Assembly: GCA_947172415.1 (NCBI GenBank)
Contig: OX359202.1
Location: 2,516,001 to 2,580,000 of the forward strand
Source of the DNA: Chondrosia reniformis
Lineage: Eukaryota; Porifera; Demospongiae; Chondrillida; Chondrillidae
DNA length: 64,000 bases
Reading direction: 5' to 3'
The notes below the pieces were generated by a model, which saw only the letters and a list, made by a program, of their open reading frames with translations, had not been told where the DNA came from and did no database searches. A program made the position numbers and the translations under genes. Shown piece by piece: positions 48,501 through 60,500 of this stretch. Each line of letters opens with the position of its first letter. The first letter of the stretch is position 1.

Positions 48501-51500
48501 ATTTGTATCCTTCAACTGCGCTTCATTGAAGCACATCTTATTAACAAATTGTTTTGCAGGTGTACAGTGTTGTGTTAATAATCCTGCATATAGACCATGT
48601 TCATTGTTAGTAACCTCAGTTTAGAACCATATTAACCCAGGTAGTTTTGATTTTGTTATGTTATCAGTTGTAATGGTTTAATACCTCTGTAGGGTGAGGA
48701 GTTAGTATTAAGGAAATACCTTACTCCCTCATGCTCTACCAGACAATCAGTTTTTCAGCTTTTATCTGCTAACAAAGAAAGATGGAGAATGCCTGAAATG
48801 CTGGAAGGTAATATGGATGCAAGTGACAAAGGTAGATTTCCCTGTGGAACTTGCTTAAAAACTGCCTATACTGATGGCTGGATAGATATTGCAGCTGGAC
48901 CATTTATTACTGTAAGGGTAATTTACTGTAATAAAAGAAATGATGGTTTGGACAGAAAAATCATTTTGGGAATCAAACCTCCTCCAAATGTATTAGAGGT
49001 AGAAGTCAAGTGTGACAAACCCATGCTAAGAGCATTTGGTTGCCTTGCAAAGGATATCCTAGCTATTAAGGTAAGTTCTATGTTTCTGTGTTTGAATTAT
49101 GCTGTTGCACTTCCATAGTGCAGTAGTCTGTTAATTCTAACCCTTATTTATACCACATTTCTCTCACTCTTTTCATGATGTTTACCGTCTTCTACTTATA
49201 TTTCAAGTACTTCGAGGTTACTATTTGAACATGAGGTTACTAATTGTGAGCTTTAGTTGATATATTGTTTTTTTTGCATTACCCGTTGACAAATTATGAC
49301 ATCGAATTCTATTCTATTTTCCACTGGGAAATAAGTAGTGATGACTTTACTTAAAAGAGTGTCACATTGCAAGCAAATTGTTTTGTTAAAGAAGTGATAC
49401 TTATCTTTGACACCTTCTGTAGATGTAATTTGTTGTCTTATAATGCTTTAACCTTGTAATTTTTATAATAATGAACCAATACAGGAAGCTTTGTATAACT
49501 AGAAGAAACACTTCATTGTTTTATTTTATTTTGAATTTATTTTTACACTGTTTCTTTAGGAAAACTTTGTGGGAGATTATCCCTACATGAATCTTTTTGA
49601 TTCGAGCGATGATGGTGATTTTCTTTGGCAATCCAATATTCCTGTGGTTATTATACCAGATGCACCTACAGAGAATGCTTTTTCACTAAAGGAAAACATG
49701 TTACTTCACCGGTTTCTTAATATTGCCTTGGATGTCCAGTTAAACAATATAATAGCTGAATTTCCTGTGGTAAGTGTTCCTCATATCACAATAATTTCAA
49801 TATACACGCAATAACACCTTATTTTGTATTTACTTACTGGTATACTTTAATTTTCAGTATCCAAATGATGTCAACTGCAGCAATATTCCATTACCAAGTT
49901 TGCAGTGTTCATCTCTACATTTTGGGGTAAATTATAAAATGGATGAGACCAAAGTTAGGCTTTCTCTAAACAGCTTTTCTGTGCTTGTACCAGGAAAGGT
50001 GAGGATCATTTTACATATACAGACAAAGTGACAAGATGGAAGTAGTTACATGGTTTTGGGTTTATTCTGTTTCACAAATGTCGATTTTGTCCTTCAGATT
50101 CATGCTGATTCAGGGCTGGGTCAAATTGGTACAATTTACTGCCCCAAACTGGACCTAAACGCTCAAGGCTACACTGAATCGCTATTTCACGAAAGGGTGG
50201 AATATGCTTGGATGATTGATATGGCAGTGTCACCTATTGCTGGTTCACTAGGTATTCAACATGTAAGTTACAGCTTATATTTTAAAATCATTATCTGAAA
50301 TGTAATGAAATGAAGGATAAGGTCAGCAAACCGTATGCTTTCCATATGATGTATTTTTTGGCTGAATTGGTCATTCCTAATGATATAAACTTTAAAAAGT
50401 GAAATTAGAAGTAGTGATAGTAGTGATTGCAACAGTGATAAGGCTAACGATATAGAAGTGGCATACTAAAGTTTAAGTGTCTTATCCATACCAGAGGCAG
50501 ATCCAGGAATTTGACTTGAGTAGTTCTTTTTTAAGGATCTAACTGTTTAAAAGGTATATGGGTCTAAGATATTTTCAGATGAATTTTTTTCAAAAAAGGG
50601 GAAGCTATAATTTTTAACCTGTTGCATGATCATTTAGGGTAGTTTGTTCAAATGCAGCAAACCCCCCTGGATCTGCCACTGCGTACATACCACTTCTATG
50701 TTTGACATCATCATAGCTGAAGTATGAATGATGACCCTAAACATAGAAATGATGAGTTAGGTGTTATCAATGGATGACTGTGAATTAAAAATCTCTGATC
50801 ATACACTCACTATGCTAGAGAGGTGAAGGTCATCAGTGGGGTGAGCCAGACTTGCGCTATCTATATTTAGTACTAGTATCAAACAAATCAGTTAATTAAA
50901 TGATTAATTCACAAAATCTTGGTGGGTTATGTGACCCTTTAACTTGGTTCTGCCACACCTCGCCTCGACCAATCAGCTTACAGCTACCAATTTCACACCA
51001 GTAAACGGGTGCCTACATGAGGAGGCCGATAGTACGAAATACCTGAGGCTGTCCATGTATTCGATTATATTCTTGCTCTTTCTGTTGAACATTATTGATA
51101 AGACAGCCAAAGCAACCACAGAACCTCCACGTGATTTGTATGTACTCTTACGGTACCACTGCGGGGGGCACTTATCTACGAAGTGTGGCATTTAAATTTT
51201 CTGCTAGACCCTACTCTCTCGCCCCTGTGCAATTATCATCAGTGGGCAGGAAGTAGAGGATAACAAGCCAGAGTAGGCTGGTACTGAAAGATTCCCCTGG
51301 TAAGCGTACAGTGGTACCATGCACTTTACAAACAAAAGCCTTGATAGAGAACCTTGAGTATCTGGCTTGGATAACCCTCAGTCAGTCATATTTCCCTTCT
51401 TTGGGTTTTTAGCCAGAAGCCTCAGCTTTGCCTCCTTCCGGCAGCAGCAGACAGGTGCACATCGGGTCAAGGTTGACTGTCATAATATGAGGGTGTACCT

Positions 51501-54500
51501 GCATACACCAATCTGCCACTACTTTCCAGAGGTCGACAGGCAAGGACTGGGAAAGGACTACTTATTTCCTAGGCCCCAATCCCTCACCAACAGATAGGTG
51601 TCTCCTCAATATTCTTACAGCCGAACAGAGAACAGATCTCTGCATGGCTCTCATTACTTCTACTGCACCTTTTGACAGCTTTAGAATGCTCCTCAGGTCT
51701 TCTGGGAGCATATCCACAGTCCCTAAAGCTCCAATTATCATTGTGACTACCTTAATTCGGTAGCCCCTAAATTGTTTCCTCATCTCAGCCACCAGCTTCT
51801 GTTACTTTTGGAACTTCTCTTGCCATCTTCCATTAAAAGATTGCTGTCAGTCGGAACTGACATCTCAATAATGAAGATGGACTTACATAGCCGATCCTCA
51901 ACCACTAAGTCTGGCCATCTTTCAGTCATTTCTTCGTCTGTAGGGATACTAGGGTCCCACAAGATTTTGACAGACTTATTCTCATAGACTGGTTTTGCTT
52001 CTAGTTTGTAGTGAGTCCATCCACTGCACTTGGTGTGAGTGAGTCATCAGTCCTGCTTTCAGCTGTCGATGTAGATGCTTAACCAATCCGTTAGCAAATG
52101 TATGGTAGGCTGTTATTCGAATTCAATGAGATCCCATTAAGTTCATCAACTGTCTTCACAGGACAGACTTGAACTGAGCACCTCAGTCAGTGGTGATGGT
52201 GGAGGGTACACCAAATCGTGCAATCCAACCCAAGACAAAAGCTTGCACTACTGTTTCTGCAGAGACGTTTGTTAGAGGAATAGCTTATGGCCAACTAGTG
52301 AAACGATCAACACATATTAAGAGGTAAGAGTGTCCTTTTGTTGATGGTAGTAGGCCAACATTGTCAATATGAACATAGTCAAACCAGGTATCCGAAGTTG
52401 CAAAGGTGGATGTCGGTGTAACTGTATGCTGATGTACTTTTGATCGGTGGCATTGAAGACAAGCTTGTGCCTATTTGTGGACGTCCGTGTTTATACCAGC
52501 CCAGACATACGTAGTGTGCTGTTATCAGATGTTGAGTAGAACGGATACCTGGATGGGATAAGGAGTGCAAACTGTCAAAAACCTTGCGATGAAATTCAGA
52601 TGGAACATAGGGCCGGGGAAGTCCAGTGGTTGTGTCACACGTCACAGTAACATCGACTGTAGGGATGAGAACCTCCAGGAGTATATATGAGGGAAGATGC
52701 GGTTTCATGCTCTTGCAATGCTGTATCTCACTTTGAGCTTTGGCCATGGCACTGGAGTCAGTGGCTGGGACTCCAGCTTCATTTAGTGCATCCAACTCCA
52801 AGTGGGACAAGGCATCAGCTGCTGTCTTGTCTACACCTTTGATATGCCGGATATCTGTGGTGAACTGTGATATAAAGTCCAGGTGTCGTATCTGCCGAGG
52901 AGAATGCTGCTGAGTCTGGATGGAGAAAACAAAGGTAAGGGGTTTGCTAAATAGTTAGCTAGGAGCTCACGGTGGAAGGTGCTATACATAGTGTCAGCCG
53001 GCTTAAGTTTTCTAGAAAAGTAAGTAATAGGGCTCCACACTGTTCCTATAAGTTATTATAGTACAGCACTGACAGCCACATCTGATGCGTCCGTAATGAG
53101 GCATGTGGAAACATCGGGTGGTGGATGAAACAGAAGAGTGGCCCTGATTGCACCATCCTTTATTTGGTTAAAGGTAGAATGCCTGCCCCATCTAAATGAG
53201 GTGTTTACCTTCACCTTTAGATGGGACAGCTAATAGTACATTAAATGATTGTAGGAACTTTGTACAGTCAGGGATGAAGTGATGGTAAAAGTTGATCAAT
53301 CCTAAAATCTAGCATAATTTGCACTGGTGGGCTGAGGAAATTGTCGGATGACTGTCACTTTCTCCTCTACTGGTTAAATACCATGTTTTTCCATATGATA
53401 CCTGAGAGACTCCAGTGACTCTGCACCAAGGACGCACTTGGCAGTGGCGAATCTAGGGATTTTGAAAGGGTGGGGTACATCCTCTCCTGGGAGAAAATTC
53501 TTAAATTTCTAATTTTTTCAGTCATTTTATGCCCTTTACACACCCTAAATAAACAGTAGAAATATTATACATAGGCCACAAGTAGGATGTATATGTATGG
53601 GATAATGATCCAAGAATGTCCAGGGTTATAAATAACTACATATGAGAACATTATAAGTAAATAATTATAGTCAAATCAATGTATGTTAGTCAGATAATAT
53701 GTATGGTAGCTGTACTAGTTCCCTTATTCTTAAAGGAGAATGCAGCTTTTCACAGATCTTCCGGTTTGTTTTCATAAGAGCTGGTCCACTATGTCATCTG
53801 GAAGCCATGCTTGCTCAATGAGTGGTCTAAATGAGTTTTAACTGACTAAAAACTCCTTTCACTCTTACAAGAAATGATGGGTAGAGTAAGAGCTAGGTGA
53901 AGGAGAACGTGCACATTTGGGAAGCTTGTAATATCACAAGCATGGAATACATCAACCAGCTTCTGTGGTCCAGTGCCATGCTGCTTCCACTTGTTTACCC
54001 ACATTTGGTACTTAGTTAGAAATAAGACAGCATGGGGAAGATCATGCTTGTAAAACTCCACTGCATCCTGCATCACAGCTAGTGCTGCTGCATTCACTTG
54101 GCAGAAGGTGAAGAAGGCCAACACAGTGCCTTGGGATATCTGTAAATCTACTTTGCAATTCATCAATTACATGAGAAAGAAACTCACAACTTATAGATTA
54201 CAATCCGAAAGACGTCTTCTGCACTCTGTGTTTCAATATTGCTGTGGTGGACCTGTCACCTGTTGATTCTTGGCATGCTCAGTTCAAAGGCTTCTCCATG
54301 AAGGTATTTACCCAGCTTGGTGGCCTCAGCAAAAATAAGGGATAACTCCCTCTCTAATGTACTCCTCTTGCTCTTCAGATTCGTAACAGCCTCTTTCACC
54401 TCATTGTAGGTATAGAAAACATCTCCAGCTTGCATTTGCAGTTTAAGAGTCACACCCCTGCCATGAGGTACATAAGTCAGTACTTCCTTAAGGATCTTGA

Positions 54501-57500
54501 AAGCAACCAAAAAGTAGGGTGACTCTAGGTGGTTTAGAAAACCATTGGCCTTTGTAATGGTCTCTCCATCCCAATTCCAGTCACTACGGAGAGTCTCAAA
54601 TTGGCTTGGGAAAACCGTCGTTAGTTGGGCCCTGTTAAGTGCTGGTAGCAACTCTAGGAAGACTACATATCAATTCGCTGAATCCAACGTGTTTGGTATG
54701 TATCTTTTAGCTTTTTTGACTTCTCTGCTGGGCACAATAAATCCACAGCTTTGTACAGCATTCGCTGCCTCTTGGCAGAGAACTTAGGTATCTTGCTATC
54801 TCTCCAATGAAGGATTCAGCATTACAGCAGTCTTGTATCTTGCAAGCAGAGACCACTGCTCGATTAAGTTGGTGTACAGCACAGTGGGTGTAGATAGCCA
54901 TTGGAGCCTGGTGCTGCACAATGGCTGAGCATCCTACCCTAGATACTGACATGTTGGAGGCACCATCATAACACTGTCCTTGTAAATTTGACAGTGACAA
55001 TCCCCAAGCTGCCAGACAGTGAAGAATTGTGTTCGCCAGTTCCCTTCCAGTGACCCTCTCTACTTCTACAAAATCAATGAATACTTCTTTTACCTGGCAG
55101 TCTTGGACTTTAATGGAGGCAAAGAGACAGCTCTTCTTTGTTTGAATTATCTCATACTTCATCTGCTATAATAGTATAGAATTTAGCTTCTTTAACCTCA
55201 CTTAATATGTCCAACTGGATCCGCCTGCCAATGACTTCATACATACATACATACATTAGTTCAGTTAAATCTGGGAGAAGTATCTCCAGCAGTCCTTGTC
55301 ATGCATTGCCTTCCATAAGTCTTGTCGATCCTCCTCATGCCACAGTCGCTCAGGATGGTGTCAGAGTAAGTTTGCTTAGCCCCCTTGCCACGTCTAGTCT
55401 TTGCTTTTGGCTCCCACATGACCAGCTGACATACTGGTTGTGGGGCATAGCTGTTCATGCGAGTGCAGTGGCCAGCAAACTTGAGTCTCTTAGCTCGAAG
55501 CCTCTCTATCACTGGTTGGATGCTTCGATACACTTGGGCATTGGTCTGGTGGTCTTGCCATTTGATCCCTAGTGCGTATCTTAGCAACCGAGTGTAGGTG
55601 CCATCCAGTGCTCTCTCTAGCCCCTTAGTCAGTGTCCATGCTTCTGCTCCATAGAGCAGAACAGTCTCTACGGTGGCTTGAAAAAGACATACCTTCATTT
55701 TGCGGGACACACTTGACTGCCAGACCCTGTACATTTGCTTGCATGCCTGCCAAGCTTGAGCTCGTCGTACCTCGAAATCTTTGCGCGAAGACACTACCCA
55801 GCTACCTAGGTATTTGAAGTCATCCACACGGGCAATGGGACCTTCAATCACTGTTAGCCCTGGGTCAGACTTGAAGTCACCCACTAGCATGTACTCTGTC
55901 TTCTTCCGATTGATCTTCAGACCAGCAGGCAGAGCCTCCTGTTCCACAGCAGTGAGTAGAGATTGAGCGTCCACATGATTGTGTGAGAGCAAAGCAATGT
56001 CATCCGCAAAGTCCAGGTCTGATACTGCATATGCGGGGAGAGTTGTACGTGATCGAGTACCCACACGTGGACTGATGGTAAAGCCGCAAGTGTTGTCTGG
56101 TATGGCAAGTCTCAAAATGTAGTCCACCACCAGTACAAACAAGTATGGTGCCAGAGTGTCTCCTTGCAGTACCCCAGCAGATAGTTCAAATGGGTCTGCC
56201 TCTCCATCTTTGGTAGTCACTACTGCCTTAGCTCCGTAATAGAGTGCCATTATCGCATTGTTCAGCTTCTGTGGGATACCGTATGCAGCCAGTATGCTGT
56301 TCAGGGCTGGCCATCTGATGGAGTCAAACGCCTTTCTGAAGTCAATGAAAGTGATAACAAGGTTCACCTGCTTGGTCTGACAACCCTCTATCAGCCGTCG
56401 CAGTGCGAGCACATGCTATGTAGTGGATCTGTGTGGTCGAAAACCATTCTGGTTGGGTCTGAGGTGGGAGTTCAGGACACTGCAGATTCTACTTAGAAGG
56501 ATGCGATTGTACAGTTTTGCAGGGATGGACATCAGGGCTATGCCTCTGTAGTTGGTTCGCATGGACAGATCCCCTTTCTTGGGAATGGGGATCAAAGCAC
56601 TCAAGTGCCATTCTTCAGGCACTGTGCCAGACGCATAAACAGCATTGAGTACTTCAAGGAGCTCTTCACGTAGCTCAGGCAACTTCAATGACTCAGCTGT
56701 GACTTGGTCCAAGCCAGGAGCACGACCAGTCCTGAGTGCTTTCACTGCTGAATCCAGTTCCTCAATGGTGATTGGACCTTGCTCAAATTGAGGAGGTACT
56801 TCAAAAACTGGCTCACAGGAGAAGGATACTGTGGTGGAATTAGAATCAGGAGGTGACAAGAGAGTTTCAAAATGATTCCGCCACCCATGAAGTTGTTCAG
56901 TAGGGGAATCGGCAGGAATGATGCCCCGAGCTCTCGCCTTCCTTCCAGTGAGAGTATTGATCAAGTTCCAGGCAGCCTTGTGCCCAAGTGCCTCATCACA
57001 GCACTCGACTTCGCTCAACATTGATTGATAGGACTCTTCACACTTTTCAGTGTGAAAATCAGATAGAGATCGAGCTGTAACTTCAACCTTCTTCCTGGCT
57101 GCTGCACTACTCCTGTTTTCTTGCAAGGCTCTGCGGGCATCCACTAGTTGTTGACGGGATGCTTGGATGTTCTTGTCCTCAGCCCAAGGTGTTGCTCTTT
57201 GCCTGGCTGTTAGAGCTGGAATAGCTGTGGTTGCGCTTCTGATGGCTTTGGTAAACAGCGAATACTTTACCTCTCCGTTGGCTCAATGACAGGAACCCTT
57301 GACATGACTAATAAATTCAGCACCGTGTTCTTGGCTTTGGTAGAGTGTTTTCTAGTCACTGCGAGTACAGCATGGAACTTTGGTCTTCTTTGTTGCTAAG
57401 CGCCAGCGGCACTTGACAATCAGGGCTGCGTGATCAGACTTAACATTGTGCACTTGCTTACTCTCACAGTCAAGGAAAGATGAGCACCACTTTTGCCGTA

Positions 57501-60500
57501 CAAGAATGTGATCTAGACATGCCTGTCTGCCTCTAGGTCCATTGAAGGTTACTAAATGGTACCTAGGTTTTTGGAATTTGGTGTTTATAGCCACCAAGTC
57601 TGCTCCATCTGCCAAGTCTCGTAGTAGATCTCGGTTGTGATTCAGTTTCTGTTGTGGGCAATGCCTTGAACCAGCGTCGCCAGGTGCAAGAGTGGCATTG
57701 AAGTCCCCACATACCAGCAGCATGTGGCGCCTAGGAGTTGCCACAATGTTGTCAGACAGATGATGGTAAAAAGAATCTGCCTCATGGAGATTAGACGAAA
57801 AGGTAGGGCTGTAGATGGAAAACATGACTGTCTTCAGTTGACCACCAGATGAGAGTTGTAGGCGCAAAATTCTTGGTGAGACCATGTTGTAACTATCGAT
57901 GGCATGTCTCACCTTTGGGCTGACAATGAAGCCTACTCCTCCCATGCCTGCAGCAGATGCTGAGGCAGCTAGTAGCAACCATCCCTTCCCAAGCTCGAGG
58001 TGTCTCACAGGATCTCCAGTGTCAAAGTGAATGCAATGTTCTTGTATGGCCAAAATGTCTACATTGTTTGCTAAGGCATACGCCGCCAGTTCGCTCCTCC
58101 GCCAAACAGGCAAAAGCGTGCGGCAATTGAAGGACCCCAGTCAACAGACATTCCTTTGGGATACACCACCACCATCACCATTACCTGCAATTTGCTTGTT
58201 CTGCTTGGAGAAATTCTCTTTCTTGGCTAGCCCACCAAGTCGATAAAACAGGGTGGGAACGTTGAGCGGGATCGCCACTTCCTCGCATGTCGAAGTCTTC
58301 GCGTCGCCTGCCGATGGTCCTTGACCCTGGTGGCTTGTCGTCGAGATCTTGATTTGGTTGCTGCGACTGAACACTTTCCATAAGGCACCCCCCGTTTTCT
58401 TCTCCCCCGCTTGGTCACCGCATCGTCTGTAGCAGCAGAGCGCAGTTCAGCCGTTGTACCACGAGTAGGTGGGGTGAGCTGGGAGGCAGTAGGCATGATG
58501 GAAGAGCGCTGGTTGAAGTGCTGTCCGCCTACTTCAGAAAATGCGATGGTCGACCATTTTCTCCAACTAATGACTTCAATCAGTTGGTTTTGATTTGTCT
58601 TTGATGTGTACCTGGCATTTTTGGGGGCATTCTGAATATGTCTTTTTAGAGTATCATCAGTCTCCACTATAAAACGAACTAGTTCAAAGAAGTCGCCTTC
58701 ATTTACTAAATCCTCTTGTCCTTCCTCCCAGTCAATATGATAATCCCGATGTCCATGCAGAACAAGACCTTAATTGCTTCCCACATAGTAAAATTACCTT
58801 CAAAAGTGATTCTGTCACTTTCTGGTTGTCTTCTATCCTCTTCTGGGCTGCCACTTGTATTTGCATGTTGATGGCTATAGAAGGCTTCTGGTAGCGAGTG
58901 ATAAACTCAGTCATTTTTACCATAAACATAAGATGGTAGTCCTGCTTGGCATGTTCCATCAATTTTTCTCTTTTTTTCATGACCTGAAAGATGTCATCAC
59001 AAACTGACAGGGACTTTGTCCACCAACAGCTTCTGTCACAAAAATGGCACAAACACGGCAGAATGCATCATCAACATTATGACTGTAGTGAAGCCATGGG
59101 TATAACTTCAACCAGGAAGGATCAAATTGTCTATAGGCTGCTGACTCAGATGCACGTGTTCGAGGGTAGGATGCTGGATCAGTAGAGGGCTCACTGGTGA
59201 GAATACGAGATTTATCATCTCTACTGAGAGTGCCAATGTTGATTTTTAGTTCCAGAAGTTTCCCAATGTCACACTCAGCAGCAATAGCAGAAGCATCAGT
59301 ACGTTCAGCATCAGCATGGTTAGAGGTAGTAGCTATTTCAAAACCTATACACATGAACAAGCCATATTATATCACAAAGTTATAATAAAGTGTTTCAAAT
59401 TAGCATGCATATAATAATTCACTTGTACTCACCAGTCGTACATTGTTGTGGGTTGCTCTCTGCTTCAGATTCACTCTCAAAATGAGTGCTCTGTTCATCT
59501 GGACAAGACTGCTGCATGCTAACATTAACTTCCTCATCAAAGTAAACCTGAGTACTGCCTTTGCTGGCTGAGCCTGTATCAACTCCAGGCTGTATACTAC
59601 CTTCAACTTCTTTTAAGATTTAAAATATAAACATTGATAGATCATAAGGTTTTCTATAAAAATTGGGTTTAGCTAGAATTTGTGATTCGCGAAAATATAG
59701 TAGCACTTCCTTTGAGATTCTTTGCTGATCTTTGGAAAATAAGTTAATAATTCCTCACTTCACCGTTTTATCTGTTTCTCCATTAGCTGATCCTTCCTTA
59801 GACCAAGTTTACACTTTTTCAGTACAGCCATTTTAAATGACATCATATTTTTAATAATGAATATAGAATGGCTGTCTTTGTAAATGCTAAAGTTTTTTGT
59901 TTCAATCGCAATTGAGGCGTAAGATCTTCAGATCGATCCCGTCGATCTTCAACAATACGTACATGATGATCGAATGCATGGTGTATAAATGATAATCGAA
60001 TGCACGGTGTGTCAATTGAAAGTGAGCAGGAGGTTAATAACTAAATGTGTGCTTTTGCAGCTTTGCTTTGAAGGGTTTTAATTGAATTAAAAAATACTGT
60101 AAAGGATATAAGGATAAGGAAGGGGGCAATTGCCCCCATGTCCCCCTGGATCCGCCACTGTTTGGAGGGGTTAATCAGGATCCCATGTTCACTGAGACGT
60201 GTGAAAACCTGTGGTAGGTAAACTTTATGGTCTTCTTTAGTAGGACTAGCAATGAGGATATCATCAATATCGGCGTAGCTGTGAGGCAAACCACGTAGGA
60301 CCTGATCAATAAAATGCTGGAAGGTCTGAGTGGCATTCCACAAGCCAAATGGCATGCATAGGAACTCAAACCAGCCAAATGGTGTGATGACAACTGTCTT
60401 CGGAACATCAGAGATCTGATGGTAAGTACGTACCAGATCTATTTTAGGAGAAATAGAGGGATGCAGCAAAGTTTTGAATGTGCGGGATGGGATAGCAGTC

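Larger units (their letters stand above)
55240..58568 (-). mobile_element. Near-complete APE-type LINE (3.3 kb) inside the hAT transposase
   Basis: Bounded by the exact 10-bp duplication AATGACTTCA. On the - strand: short 5' region (ATG at about 58497, [20 protein letters not shown]), endonuclease (58145-57352), linker and RT N-terminus (57144-56416), RT and C-terminus (56412-55261), and a (TATG)n 3' tail instead of poly(A). Length, gene order and a short tandem 3' tail fit RTE-like LINEs; I do not fix the clade. Damage is light: one TAG at 56413-56415 and a disturbed stretch at 57150-57350. Confidence 0.88.
53442..60160 (-). mobile_element. hAT transposon inserted in the gypsy RT
   Basis: Ends: CAGTGGCGAATCTAGGG (53442-53458) and inverted CAGTGGCGGATCCAGGG (60160-60144), 15 of 17 identical. 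Flanks are CTTGG (53437-53441) and TTTGG (60161-60165), a probable 5-bp duplication with one change. The transposase lies on the - strand in two parts, 58580-59600 and 53790-55239, split by a LINE. Joining the gypsy flanks restores its RT order ([10 protein letters not shown], then CVLGAES), which proves the insertion point. Confidence 0.85.
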
